Below are positions 43,001 to 54,030 of a DNA stretch of 64,000 bases, piece by piece (position 1 is the stretch's first letter; each line of letters begins with the position of its first letter). A program made the position numbers and the translations under genes. The stretch is from contig SBGP01000029.1 of the NCBI GenBank assembly GCA_006226595.1, positions 60,951 through 124,950 on the forward strand. Reading direction: 5' to 3'. A model generated the notes under the pieces. The model made no database searches and was not told the DNA's origin. It saw only the letters and a program-made list of their open reading frames with translations. This DNA comes from Deltaproteobacteria bacterium (GTDB lineage Bacteria > Myxococcota_A > UBA796 > GCA-2862545).

Positions 43001-44759
43001 GGCGACGCCACCACAACAGCGCCACCCAGGCGAACACCGAGATGTGCAGCACGTTGAACAGCAGCACGCGGGTCTCGGATGGTGGGATCAGGCGGAGCGC
43101 GCCGCCGCACACGGCGGTGACGATGCCGACCGGCAGGTGCTGGCGGTGGTACACCGACGCCCCGAACAACCACGCCGCGATGATCACGCTGTCCACCGAG
43201 AGGATGGCGACGAGGTCCTCGCCCGCGAGGATGGCCACCGCGCGGTTGAGCGCGATGCACGCGAAGGCCCCGACGAAGCCCATGAACAGGCGCTGGCCGA
43301 GGGGGTGAGCGAGCAGGCCGCGCCGCCAGTAGAGCGCGCCGCCCACGCCGAAGACGATGGGGGTGAGCACGGCGACCGCGCGCTGCGGTGTCATGCCCTC
43401 GCCGAAGAAGAGGCGCGTGCCGAGAACGCCGACGAGCAGCGAGACGGAGAGCGCGATGACGAGGATGAGCCAGTCCTGGGCGACCTCGTCGGCGTCGTAG
43501 GCCAGGGCGAGGTTGGCCAGGCGCGCCTGCTCTCGGGCCTTGGCCTCGAGTGCTTCGACCGCGGCTTCGATCTCGCGGGTGAAGGCATCATCCGGCTCGG
43601 GGTGCGCATCGAGCAGGGTCCGGGCTGCGGCGCCCTGGCCCTGGGCGAGCTCGACGGCGGCCATGCGCTCGATGGCGTGCCCGAGGGAGACCCGCGCCTC
43701 GGTCGCGCCGGGATGTTGGGCCAGGATGTGCTCGTAGCCGAAGCGCGCCGCGGCAAAGCGCTGGCGGGCCGCCATCGCGGCGGTGCTGTCGTCCGGGTCG
43801 GCGAGCGAGGCGGTCACCGCGGCCTCGAAGTCTGCTTCGTGCTCGGAGACGGCGGCGAGCAGGTCCTGCTCCGCACGGTGCACCTGCCACGAGAGCACGG
43901 CGTCCCGCAGCTCGGCGGCGCTGGCGTAGCGCTCGTCCGGCGTCTCGGCACAGGCCTTTGCGACGATGGCGTCGAGCCCTCGGGGTAGGGGCTGCAGGGT
44001 GTAGCTGCCGAGACCGCCGGCGATGAGGTCGTCCGTCTGGGCGCGCGAGCGAACGCACGACCCGGTGACCACCTCGTGCAGCGTGGCGCCGAGCAGGAAC
44101 ACGTCGGCTCTCGGGTCGGGCGGTCCTGGGCGCGCCATCTCCGGAGCCATGTACGCCGGAGTGCCTCCCGGACGCAGCTCCGGGGTCTCGACGCTCGCCG
44201 CGAGTCCCCAGTCGAGCAGGTACACCTCGCCGTGGCGCCCGAGCTGCACGTTGCCGGGCTTCACGTCGCGGTGCACGAAGCCACGCTCGTGCGCCATGTG
44301 CACGACGTCGCACACCGCGGCGAACACCCGCAGGTGACGGGCCAGTCGCTCGGCGGACGGAGATCGGTCGCGTGCGAGCTCGGCTTCCCAGCTCACGCCC
44401 TCTACGGCGCGCATCACGACCAGGGGCTCGCCTTCGGGCGTCTCGCCGAGCAGGTGGATGGGCACGATGTGGGGATGGTCCAGCTGCGCGGCGATGTGCG
44501 CTTCCTGGAGGATCGCGCGCACCTTTCGCGGGTCCTCGGGCTGCTTGGCGCGCTTCACCGCGACCTGGCGCCCGAGGATGCGCTGCTCGGCGAGCAGCAC
44601 CTCCGCCATGCCGCCTTCGCCGAGCTTTTCGCCGAGCACCAGGTCTCCGCCGTCCTCGAGGGTGAGGCGCGGCATCGGCGGGATGGGTGGCAGCTCCTCG
44701 GTCGCGTCGTCGTCGGCGGCCAGCCAGTCGGCGAGGGTCTCGGCGGGCGGGCGCGGCAT
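42975..44759 (-). CDS. Membrane Ser/Thr protein kinase (PknB-like catalytic domain)
   Basis: 594 aa. A kinase domain covers residues about 40-320: GEGGMAEV glycine loop, Lys69, Glu86, HRD (163-165), DWG (183-185, replacing DFG), APE (205-207). The C-terminal region has a TPR-like stretch (about 340-430) and five to six predicted transmembrane helices (about 443-585), so the sensor is membrane-embedded with the kinase at the N-terminus, the reverse of PknB with its PASTA tail. The start ATG overlaps the CorC stop by 1 bp, and the 3' end overlaps hemW by 26 bp. Substrates unknown; likely linked to the CNNM proteins it follows. Confidence 0.9.
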   Translation of the reverse strand: MPRPPAETLADWLAADDDATEELPPIPPMPRLTLEDGGDLVLGEKLGEGGMAEVLLAEQRILGRQVAVKRAKQPEDPRKVRAILQEAHIAAQLDHPHIVPIHLLGETPEGEPLVVMRAVEGVSWEAELARDRSPSAERLARHLRVFAAVCDVVHMAHERGFVHRDVKPGNVQLGRHGEVYLLDWGLAASVETPELRPGGTPAYMAPEMARPGPPDPRADVFLLGATLHEVVTGSCVRSRAQTDDLIAGGLGSYTLQPLPRGLDAIVAKACAETPDERYASAAELRDAVLSWQVHRAEQDLLAAVSEHEADFEAAVTASLADPDDSTAAMAARQRFAAARFGYEHILAQHPGATEARVSLGHAIERMAAVELAQGQGAAARTLLDAHPEPDDAFTREIEAAVEALEAKAREQARLANLALAYDADEVAQDWLILVIALSVSLLVGVLGTRLFFGEGMTPQRAVAVLTPIVFGVGGALYWRRGLLAHPLGQRLFMGFVGAFACIALNRAVAILAGEDLVAILSVDSVIIAAWLFGASVYHRQHLPVGIVTAVCGGALRLIPPSETRVLLFNVLHISVFAWVALLWWRRLRGDAGSR

Positions 44760-45991
44760 CAGGACTCTTCGAGGACGATCAGATGCACCCGACGGATGGC
44801 GCGCGCGTCGGCTTCCTCGATCCGGAAGCGCAGACCCTCGATGTCGACGACCTCGCCGATCTCGGGGATGCGGCCGAGGTGGGAGAGCAGCAGACCGGCG
44901 ACGGTCTCGTAGTCGTCGCCCTCGGGCACCTCGCGGCCGATGCGGTCGGCGAGCTGCTCGATCTCGACCTGGGCCTGCATGCGCCAGGAGTTCGCCGAGA
45001 GCTGGCGAATGCGCAGCTCGTCGCGGTCGCGCTCGTCGTGGATCTCGCCGACCACCTCCTCGAGCAGGTCCTCGAGGGTGATCACACCGACGCCGCCGCC
45101 GTACTCGTCGACGACGACCATGAAGTGCACGCGGATCTCGCGCATCTCGCGGATGAGCTCGTCCACGCGCTTGGACTCGGGCACGTAGCTCGCCTCGCGC
45201 ACGAGGTCCGTGATCGACGCGTCGGCATCGCCGAAGAGCACGTCCTGGTGGTGCAGCACGCCAATGAGGTTGTCGACGCGGTCGCGGTAGATCGGCAGGC
45301 GGCTGTGCCCGGTGCGGATGAAGGCCTGGACGGCCTCCGCGACGTCCGCATCCTCGGCGAGTGCGTGCACCTGCACGAGCGGCGTCATCACGTCTTCGAC
45401 GGGGGTCTCGGTGATCTGGAAGATGCGCTTGATCAGCCGCACATCTCCTTCGGCGATGGGTCCGTCGGACTTCTCGTCGAGGAGGAGCAGGATCTCCTGG
45501 CGGGTGACGCCCGCACTGTCGACGACCCCGGTGACACTCGAGAGCAGGCGGTCCCACGCCGTGACCAGGGCGAGCAGCGGCGTGAACAGGAGCTGGGCGA
45601 TGCGCAGCGGGCGCGCGAGGTACGGCGCCAGGGTCGTGCCGTGGTAGTTGCCGACCGTCTTCGGCAGCGCCTCGCCGAACACGAGCAGCATCGGCACCAT
45701 GATCGCGGTGGGCAGCCATGGCTGCGCACCCGGCCGGGCGAGGATGACCAGCGAGGCGACCGTGGTGCCGGTGATCAGCGACAGGTTGGTCCCGATCAGG
45801 CAGGTTCCGAGCAAGCGCGTCTCGGCCTCGAGCATCGACAGCGCAAGCTCGGCGCCGCGGTTGCCCTCCTTGGCGCGAGCCGAGAGCTTGAGGCTGTCGG
45901 CGCTGACCAGCGCCATCTCGCTGCCCGAGAAGAACGCCTGCAGGCCGAGACAGGCCAGCACGATGGCGATGCCGACGGGGAGGCTGATCAC
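44759..45991 (-). CDS. CNNM/CorC-family protein, copy 2
   Basis: 410 aa. DUF21 transmembrane domain with about four helices (about 1-150), two CBS domains (about 200-325; DVMTPLVQVHAL, GVLHHQDVLFG) and a C-terminal CorC_HlyC domain (DDYETVAGLLLSHLGRIPEIG). The family moves Mg2+ or Co2+ or supports cation efflux, with CBS domains sensing adenylates. GTG at 45991 has GGAGG upstream and overlaps the first copy by 4 bp. Directly followed by the Ser/Thr kinase, so phosphorylation is a plausible control. The paralogue upstream is about 40% alike by eye. Confidence 0.9.
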   Translation of the reverse strand: MISLPVGIAIVLACLGLQAFFSGSEMALVSADSLKLSARAKEGNRGAELALSMLEAETRLLGTCLIGTNLSLITGTTVASLVILARPGAQPWLPTAIMVPMLLVFGEALPKTVGNYHGTTLAPYLARPLRIAQLLFTPLLALVTAWDRLLSSVTGVVDSAGVTRQEILLLLDEKSDGPIAEGDVRLIKRIFQITETPVEDVMTPLVQVHALAEDADVAEAVQAFIRTGHSRLPIYRDRVDNLIGVLHHQDVLFGDADASITDLVREASYVPESKRVDELIREMREIRVHFMVVVDEYGGGVGVITLEDLLEEVVGEIHDERDRDELRIRQLSANSWRMQAQVEIEQLADRIGREVPEGDDYETVAGLLLSHLGRIPEIGEVVDIEGLRFRIEEADARAIRRVHLIVLEES

Positions 45992-47289
45992 GAGGCCTCC
46001 ATTTCGAGGTCGATGTAGACCTCGGCAATGCGCCGGCCGTCCATCTCGCCGACCTGGAAGCGGTGCCCGTGGACCTCGACCGTGTCGCCTTCCTGCGGCA
46101 GTCGCCCGAGCTCGTGGAACACGAAACCGCCGACGGTGTGGTACTCACCCTCGGGCAGCACGATGCCGGTCTCTTCCTCGAAGTCTTCGATGTCCATGTT
46201 CGCGCGGACGGCGAGGCGCCCGGGATGCACGGAGTCGACGTCCTCGGTGTCCACGTCGCCGTCGTCGAGCAGCTCGCCGACGAGCTCGGAGAGCAGGTCG
46301 TCGAGGGTGATGATGCCGGTGAAGGTGCCGTGCTCGTCGACCACGAACGCGATGTGGGTCTTGCGCTCGAGGAACTCGGCGAGCATCTGGTCCGCGGACT
46401 TGCTCGCGGGAACGTACACGGCCGGCATGAGCAGGGAGCGCAGCTGCAGCGGGCCGGGGGGGACCTCGCGGTGGCGCAGCAGATCCTTCACGAGCAGCAC
46501 GCCCTCGATCTGGTCCTCACTGCCCGAGTAGATGGGGATGCGCGAGTAGCCGGCCTCGCGGACGGCCGCGATCAGGTCTTCCCAGGGCGTCTCGAGCTCG
46601 AGGGCGAACACGTCGGGACGTGGCGTCATCAGGCGCGAGACCGAGAGGTCGTCGAGCTCGAACACGGCCTCGAGCAGCTCGCGCTCGGTCTGCACGAGGT
46701 TGCCGGCCTCTTCGCCCTGGCTCGCGAGGTCGACGAGCTCGGTCTCCTCGAGGCCGCCGGTGAGGCTGCCGCCGCGGACCTGGAACAGCACCCGGGCGAG
46801 GCCGCCGACGACGCCCGCGACGACCACGCGAATCGGGCTCACGAGCACGTAGAACAGGGACAGCGGCCACACGGCGGCCCGCGACCACATCACGTTGAAT
46901 CGGAACGCGATCACCTTCGGCGTGATCTCCGAGAACATGACCAGCGCCGGCGTGAGCAGCACGATGTTCAGCCACGGCTTGTCCGGGGCGAGCATGGTCA
47001 CGAGCGCCGCGCCAGTCGCGGCGATGGCGATGTTCGTCGTCTCGTTGCCGATGAGTACCGTGGTGATCAGCGGCTGGCTGCGGTCGAGCAGGGCGGTGAT
47101 GCGCCGTGCGGTGGCCGAGTCCTCGGTGGCCAGCTTCTGCCGGTCGACCTTCTGCATGCGGAACAGCGCGGTCTCGGTGCCCGAGAAGAAGAAGGACAGG
47201 GCGAAGAGCACCACGAACACGGCCGCGGCGCTGCCGAGGGAGTCGAACGAGGCACCGCCGACGTTGGCGGCGAGCAGGGGAAGGCTCAC
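45988..47289 (-). CDS. CNNM/CorC-family protein, copy 1
   Basis: 433 aa. Same architecture as the downstream copy: DUF21 membrane domain with SGTETALF, TPKVIAF and regular helices, CBS pair (SRLMTPRPDVFAL, KTHIAFVVDEHGTFTGIITLDDLLSELVGEL), CorC domain with EYHTVGGFVFHELGRLPQEG. GTG at 47289 has GGGGAGG five bases upstream and overlaps the thiL stop by 4 bp; a longer frame adds only non-conserved residues. Two tandem copies suggest hetero-oligomer formation. Confidence 0.9.
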   Translation of the reverse strand: MSLPLLAANVGGASFDSLGSAAAVFVVLFALSFFFSGTETALFRMQKVDRQKLATEDSATARRITALLDRSQPLITTVLIGNETTNIAIAATGAALVTMLAPDKPWLNIVLLTPALVMFSEITPKVIAFRFNVMWSRAAVWPLSLFYVLVSPIRVVVAGVVGGLARVLFQVRGGSLTGGLEETELVDLASQGEEAGNLVQTERELLEAVFELDDLSVSRLMTPRPDVFALELETPWEDLIAAVREAGYSRIPIYSGSEDQIEGVLLVKDLLRHREVPPGPLQLRSLLMPAVYVPASKSADQMLAEFLERKTHIAFVVDEHGTFTGIITLDDLLSELVGELLDDGDVDTEDVDSVHPGRLAVRANMDIEDFEEETGIVLPEGEYHTVGGFVFHELGRLPQEGDTVEVHGHRFQVGEMDGRRIAEVYIDLEMEAS

Positions 47290-48257
47290 GCGTCCTCCCC
47301 GAAGTGCGACCACGCACCCGTGGGCCACGGTCCGTCGGTGCAGCGCGCACCGCTTCCGGCCCGCACCTCACCGATGGCGGTCACGGTCACTCCGTGCTCA
47401 GCGGCGAGTGCGGAGACCTCGTTCGCAGCCGACGAGGTGAACAGCAGCGCGTAGTCGTCGCCCGCGCCGAGCGCGAGGGAGCGCCAGGCGGGGTGGTCGC
47501 GCAGGGCCTCGGGGACGGGGATGCGGCCGGGGTCGATGGCGATGGCGACGTCCGAGGCGCGCGCGAGGCGCGGCAGATCGCGGGTGAGACCGTCGCTCAC
47601 GTCCATCGCGGCGCTCGCGAGTCCCCGACGGGCGAGGTCGAGGGCGAAACCCACGACCGGGTCGGGTCTTCGCAGTGCGCGCAGGGCGGCCTCGGGCGGG
47701 TCGTCGAGGCGGTAGCCAGCCCCGGCCAGACCCAGGGCTCCGGCCACGAAGACCTGATCGCCCGCGACGGCGCCCGCGCGGGTGAGGGGTTCGCCGACCA
47801 ACTTGCCGAAAGCGGTCACCGACACGGCGATGCTGGGCCCGCGGGTGGTGTCGCCGCCGACGAGGTCGATGCCCCAGCGCGCCGAGGCCTCGGCCACACC
47901 GCCGGCGAAGTCCTCGAGCCAGGCGTCGTCGGGCGCGGGGTGCGAGAGCGCGAGCACCATGTGCTGTGGCTCCGCACCCATCGACGCCAGGTCGCTGACC
48001 GACACGGCGACGGCCTTGTAGCCGACATCCGCCGGAGCGAGGCGGTCGTCGAAGTGCACACCTTCACACAACAGATCGACGGTGATCGCCGTGCCATCGG
48101 GCAATACGACGCAGTCGTCGCCGTTGGCGACAGCGAGCGGACGGCTACGTGGTGCGACGCGCACGAGCGCGTCGATGACGTCCTGTTCTGTGCGGATGCC
48201 GCGTCGATGCGCGGCGCCGGCCTGTGGAGGTTCCAGCTCCGTTGCTCCCCGGCGCAT
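47286..48257 (-). CDS. thiL: Thiamine-monophosphate kinase ThiL
   Basis: 323 aa. Conserved ThiL features: NGDDCVVLPDG near the N-terminus, VDLLCEGVHF, GYKAVAVSVSDLASMGAEP, VGGDTTRG, AMDVSDGL and GAGDDYALLF. It phosphorylates thiamine-P to thiamine-PP with ATP, last step of the pathway. The ATG at 48257 is preferred over TTG at 48278; neither has a strong Shine-Dalgarno. First of four genes that overlap by 1-4 bp (thiL, two CNNM, kinase). A thiamine-ion link is not known and may only reflect chance operon partners. Confidence 0.95.
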   Translation of the reverse strand: MRRGATELEPPQAGAAHRRGIRTEQDVIDALVRVAPRSRPLAVANGDDCVVLPDGTAITVDLLCEGVHFDDRLAPADVGYKAVAVSVSDLASMGAEPQHMVLALSHPAPDDAWLEDFAGGVAEASARWGIDLVGGDTTRGPSIAVSVTAFGKLVGEPLTRAGAVAGDQVFVAGALGLAGAGYRLDDPPEAALRALRRPDPVVGFALDLARRGLASAAMDVSDGLTRDLPRLARASDVAIAIDPGRIPVPEALRDHPAWRSLALGAGDDYALLFTSSAANEVSALAAEHGVTVTAIGEVRAGSGARCTDGPWPTGAWSHFGEDA

Positions 48258-48313
48258 TGTAGCGCGGTGAGGGGACAAGCGCCGAGTTGACAGCTTGTCG
48301 ACGAAACGCCGCG

Positions 48314-50236
48314 CTACTCGCCGCCCTCGGTCTTGGGCTCGGGTACCTCGACGATGGCGTCCTTGTTCATGGTCAGGATGTGGAAGCTGCGCTCGGCCGC
48401 ACCGCTGTCGTCCACGCCGGAGAGCCCGCTCACGCCGCCGTCGACCTGGGCTTCGTGCAGAGCCGACAGGAAGGCCGGGCGGTTGTCGGCGGTCGCCTTC
48501 GCGGCTCCGGCGACGAGCTGGCCCACGTCATAGGCGCTGGCCTCGAGTGCAGAGGGCGAGCGGCCCGTCTCGGCGCGGTACTCCTGCACGAACGGGTCGG
48601 CGTCGGGCTCGGCGTTCCAGAACGCATCCACGAAGAAGCTGCCGCGGGTGTACAGACCGCCGCGGGTGACGAGGTCGGGATGGTTCCAGCCGGAGAGGCC
48701 GAGCAGCGGAATCGTCGGGCCGTCCTTCTCGACCTGGAACTCACCGATCGGGAACTCCTCGTAGGCGAGGGCGGCGCACGCGATGGGCACGCGCTTGTGG
48801 TTGTCGGGCAGGAACAGGGCCTCGAAGTCGAGCTCGGGGGGCAGTACGACGCGGTCGGGGTTGCCGCCCTTCTCCTCGGTGGCTTCCTTGAGCTCGCGGA
48901 ACTCGCGAGCGCGGGCCTCGTAGTCCTTGCGGCCGAGCTTGGAAGCGAAGGGGATGAGGTCTGTGGCCGCCGGGTCGTAGTACTCGACGATCGTGACCTT
49001 GCCGCCGCGGGCCTCGGCTTCGGCCTTGAACGCTTCGGAGGCCGCGCGTCCGTAGTTGTTGTCGGGTGCGAAGATCGCGAAGCTCTTCAGCTCCTGTACG
49101 CCGACGACGTGGTCGAGCAGGGCGCGGACCTGCGCCTGCGGAGTGACCTGGCCCTGGACCAGGTACTTGCCGCCCTCCGCGACCTCGAGGGCCTGGGACA
49201 GGGAGACGAGCGGCACCCGCATCGCCTCGGCGGCCTGGCGCACGGGCTCGGAGGTGTCGGTAAGCAGCGGACCGACCACGGCGACGACGCGATCGTCGAA
49301 CACCAGCTTCTCCAGCGCCTGCACTGCGGACTCGGCGGTGGCGCCGCTGTCGACGAAGACGAGCTTGCGGCGCTGGCTGCCGTATCCGAGCTCGAAGGCC
49401 TCCTTGACCTGCTTGCCGGCGACCTCGTACTTGCCCGAGAGCGGGAGCAGCACGCCGATGGTGTCACCACGCACCGCACCCGCGTCCACGGCGCGGAGGA
49501 AGTACTTGGCGGCCTGGGCTTCGGCGGCGTCGGTCGAGCTCGCGGCCTGCTCGCCGAGGCGGCGGGCCTTGGCCTCGTCTCCGGCGATCCACGCGGCCTC
49601 GGCGCGGTCGAGGGTGGTCTGCCCCTCGGCGTCGGCCGGGGTCTCGCCATCGACGGGCGTCTCGGTGTCCTGGTGCTGCTCGGCGTCGAGCTGGGCGAGC
49701 GCATCCTGCACGCGCTTCGAGACGTCGTCGTCCTCGCGGGACCAGATCAGCGCCTTGCGCGAGTACTCACGCTGCTTGCGCGCGTCGTTCTGGCTCGCGG
49801 CGAAGGTCGCGAGCAGCAGGTAGCGGTCCGCGTTCTGGCTCGGGAGGACCTCCTTGTCGGAGGCCTCGGTGAGCAGGCCGGCCACGCGGGAGTCGAGCCC
49901 GTCGACCGCGTCGAGCAGCGCCAGGCCGAGACGCGCGGCGTTGCGCACCGCGCCGGAGCCTTCGCCCTCGGCGGCCCGGAAGTGCTTGTGGGAGGCATCG
50001 GTGTCGCCCAGCAGGCGGCGCTGCTCACCGGCGTGCAGGAGAACCGCCGGGCGCTCGTTGGCGCTGACCTCGCCGTTGGTGGCCGCGTCCTCGAGCAGGC
50101 GGGCGGCCTTCTCCCGATCGGTGGTCGCAAACGCGGCCGCGTCCTCGACGACATCCGGCTTCGGCAGGCGCTTGCCGGCGAGAGCGGGCGTCGACAGCAG
50201 CCCGAACAGGGCGAGGGCGAGAAGCGAGCGGGTCAA
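48314..50236 (-). CDS. LpoA-like periplasmic protein (PBP activator fold)
   Basis: 640 aa. Signal peptide MTRSLLALALFGLLSTPALA then, residues about 25-215, a helical TPR-like region, and residues about 260-640 a type-1 periplasmic binding domain (GVLLPLSGKYEVAGKQVKEAFELGY, SGATAESAVQALEKLVF). The two-part arrangement matches LpoA, which activates penicillin-binding proteins, and related branched-chain amino-acid-type binding proteins. No lipobox Cys is seen in the signal region (ALAGK), so unlike LpoA it may be soluble periplasmic. Its start overlaps the dnaJ stop by 4 bp. Confidence 0.8.
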   Translation of the reverse strand: MTRSLLALALFGLLSTPALAGKRLPKPDVVEDAAAFATTDREKAARLLEDAATNGEVSANERPAVLLHAGEQRRLLGDTDASHKHFRAAEGEGSGAVRNAARLGLALLDAVDGLDSRVAGLLTEASDKEVLPSQNADRYLLLATFAASQNDARKQREYSRKALIWSREDDDVSKRVQDALAQLDAEQHQDTETPVDGETPADAEGQTTLDRAEAAWIAGDEAKARRLGEQAASSTDAAEAQAAKYFLRAVDAGAVRGDTIGVLLPLSGKYEVAGKQVKEAFELGYGSQRRKLVFVDSGATAESAVQALEKLVFDDRVVAVVGPLLTDTSEPVRQAAEAMRVPLVSLSQALEVAEGGKYLVQGQVTPQAQVRALLDHVVGVQELKSFAIFAPDNNYGRAASEAFKAEAEARGGKVTIVEYYDPAATDLIPFASKLGRKDYEARAREFRELKEATEEKGGNPDRVVLPPELDFEALFLPDNHKRVPIACAALAYEEFPIGEFQVEKDGPTIPLLGLSGWNHPDLVTRGGLYTRGSFFVDAFWNAEPDADPFVQEYRAETGRSPSALEASAYDVGQLVAGAAKATADNRPAFLSALHEAQVDGGVSGLSGVDDSGAAERSFHILTMNKDAIVEVPEPKTEGGE

Positions 50237-51309
50237 GAGACCTCCTGGGGATTGCGGGCGGCCACGGCCGCTTCGAAGGCCGCGCGCAGGGGATGGCGTT
50301 CACCGAGACTGCCGGCCCAGCTGGCCAGCGCTTTGCGCTCCGAGGCCGACAGCTCTGCCGGGACCTCGAGCTGCACCTGGAGGTGCAGGTCACCGCGGCC
50401 AGAGCGGCCCACGCGGGGCATGCCGCGGCCAGCGAGGCGGAAGATCTTGCCCGGCTGGGTGCCCGGCGGGATGCGGATCGTCGTCGAGCCTTCGAGCGTC
50501 GGCACCCCGACGTCGGCGCCCACGGCGACTTCGGCGAAGGTGAGGGGAAGTTCTACGAGCAGGTCGTCTCCGCGACGGCGGAACAGGGCGTGCTCCGCGA
50601 CGTTCACGATCACGAACAGATCACCGGCCTCTCCGCTTCCGGGCGAGGCGTCTCCCTTGCCGGCGAGCTTGAGCTTCTGGCCCGTGGCGACGCCGCGGGG
50701 GACCTTGACGACGAGCGTGTCCTCGATGGCCACGCGACCCTCGCCACTGCACCGCTCGCAGGCCTTCTCGACGGTGAAGCCGGCACCGTCGCAGTGGTAG
50801 CAGCTGGTGCGGAACAGGCGGCTGCCCGTCGCGCGACCCGAGCCGCTGCACACGTTGCAGGTGACCTTGCCGCCGTCGGGGTGGGCGCCGTCGCCACCGC
50901 AGGTGTTGCAGTGGATGCGGCGGGGCACGACGATGTGCTTGTCGAGCCCGCCGGCGACCTCTTCGAGTGTGAGCGAGATCGTGTAGCGCAGGTCTTCGCC
51001 GCGGGCGTCGCTGCGTCGGCGGAACAGGCCGCCGAACAGGCTGCCGAGCACCTCGTTCACTTCTTCGGGACGCGGCGGTCGGCCATCGGGTGTGAACAGG
51101 GGGCCCAGGCGGTCGTAGCGGGCGCGCTGTTCCGGGTCGGAGAGCACGCCGTAGGCCTCGGCGATGTCCTTGAACCGCTGCTCCGCGTCCGGATTCGGGT
51201 TGCGGTCCGGGTGGTAGCGCATCGCGAGCCCGCGGTACGCGCGCTTGATCTCGTCTTGCGTGGCGCGTCGTCCGACGCCGAGCACGTTGTAGTAGTCGCG
51301 GTGTGCCAC
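50233..51309 (-). CDS. dnaJ: DnaJ-type cochaperone
   Basis: 358 aa. J domain with HPD (HPDRNPNP, residues 33-35), four CxxCxGxG zinc-finger repeats (CNTCGGDG, CNVCSGSG, CYHCDGAG, CERCSGEG) and two C-terminal beta domains. It has only a short Gly/Phe stretch. It stimulates the ATPase of DnaK and delivers substrates. A DnaK-like gene is 900 bp away on the other strand, a likely partner. It is upstream of and overlaps the LpoA-like gene, an odd pairing. Confidence 0.93.
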   Translation of the reverse strand: MAHRDYYNVLGVGRRATQDEIKRAYRGLAMRYHPDRNPNPDAEQRFKDIAEAYGVLSDPEQRARYDRLGPLFTPDGRPPRPEEVNEVLGSLFGGLFRRRSDARGEDLRYTISLTLEEVAGGLDKHIVVPRRIHCNTCGGDGAHPDGGKVTCNVCSGSGRATGSRLFRTSCYHCDGAGFTVEKACERCSGEGRVAIEDTLVVKVPRGVATGQKLKLAGKGDASPGSGEAGDLFVIVNVAEHALFRRRGDDLLVELPLTFAEVAVGADVGVPTLEGSTTIRIPPGTQPGKIFRLAGRGMPRVGRSGRGDLHLQVQLEVPAELSASERKALASWAGSLGERHPLRAAFEAAVAARNPQEVS

Positions 51310-51424
51310 GGGGCCCTCTGCGGCGCGGGCGCGCCTGGGCTCCGTTAACCGCTTGGACCCAAACAGCTACCGTCCGAGCTGGGCGGACGCCGAGACCCGC
51401 GCAACGCCTGCGTCGAGGCCTTGC

Positions 51425-51997
51425 CTACAGGTTGCGCTTGTTGGGGCTCGTCGGCGCCGGTGGCGCGGGCGGCTCCGGATCCTTCTTCGCCGCGAACGAC
51501 GCGAAGGGGTCGGGTACCGCGCGTGTCGGCGTGGGCTCGGGCTCGGGCTCGGCTCCCGTCACGCGGGGCAGCTCGAGGGCGAGCACGAGCAGCTCCTCGA
51601 GGCCGTCGTCGAACAGGGGCATGCGCTCCTCACCGCGGCGCCGCCGGGTGAACGACCACACCCATCGGTCGCCGAGCGCCGCCTCGCGGTACAGGCGATG
51701 GTCCTCGCCCTCGGAGCCCGTGAAGGTCACGCGCACGCGCTCTCCCTCGCCCATCGGCTCCAGCTGCAGGAAGCGGTCCCCGCGCCGGAGCACGAGGGTC
51801 TCGCCCTGCCGCGCATGCGCGATGGGCTCGAGGACGTCCGCGAAGGCCTCGAGATCGAGGAACAACTCGTCTCGCGCCGCACGCGCCGCGGCCAGGCGCC
51901 GCTCGCGCTCCGCGATGGCCCGCGCCTTCGCCTCCTCTTCGGCTTGCAGCTTTGCTTTCATTCGCTGGGCCAGGCCCGCGCCACGGCGCTCGCTCAT
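51425..51997 (-). CDS. Unknown protein with basic coiled-coil head and Pro-rich tail
   Basis: 190 aa, no recognisable family. N-terminal helix of about 50 residues, alternating Arg/Glu/Ala ([35 protein letters not shown]), a mixed alpha/beta middle ([31 protein letters not shown]) and Pro/Glu-rich C-terminus ([13 protein letters not shown]). Transcribed divergently from the dnaK-like gene with 194 bp between starts. It could be a membrane-contact or chaperone accessory; not supported beyond context. Confidence 0.55.
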   Translation of the reverse strand: MSERRGAGLAQRMKAKLQAEEEAKARAIAERERRLAAARAARDELFLDLEAFADVLEPIAHARQGETLVLRRGDRFLQLEPMGEGERVRVTFTGSEGEDHRLYREAALGDRWVWSFTRRRRGEERMPLFDDGLEELLVLALELPRVTGAEPEPEPTPTRAVPDPFASFAAKKDPEPPAPPAPTSPNKRNL

Positions 51998-52108
51998 GCC
52001 ACCTCCTATTCGAGCAGTACCACGCTGCGCGGTGCGGTTCCTCCCACAGAAGCACGCGACTACGCGTGGCTGCGGCCCGCCGTCGACTGCGTTTGAGGCA
52101 GCCCCGCG

Positions 52109-52138
52109 TTGACCCGGCGCGCGTCCGCGTGCTATCCC
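52109..52138 (+). promoter_or_regulatory. Candidate promoter for the dnaK-like gene
   Basis: TTGACC (52109-52114), an 18-bp spacer, TATCCC (52133-52138). The -35 is strong and the -10 partial. The predicted start is about 45 bp before the ATG. No CIRCE inverted repeat is seen. Confidence 0.45.
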
Positions 52139-52191
52139 ATGGCGCGGCTTGCCCCGGGAGCAGGCCGACCATCCCGGAGATGCGAACCCCC

Positions 52192-54024
<1,833 letters not shown>

Positions 54025-54030
54025 CGTCGC

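Noticed and set aside
44760..46148. Upstream extension of the kinase frame to more than 1000 codons
   Set aside because: It overlaps the whole CNNM copy 2 gene in another frame; the ATG at 44759 is at the expected kinase start and overlaps the CNNM stop.
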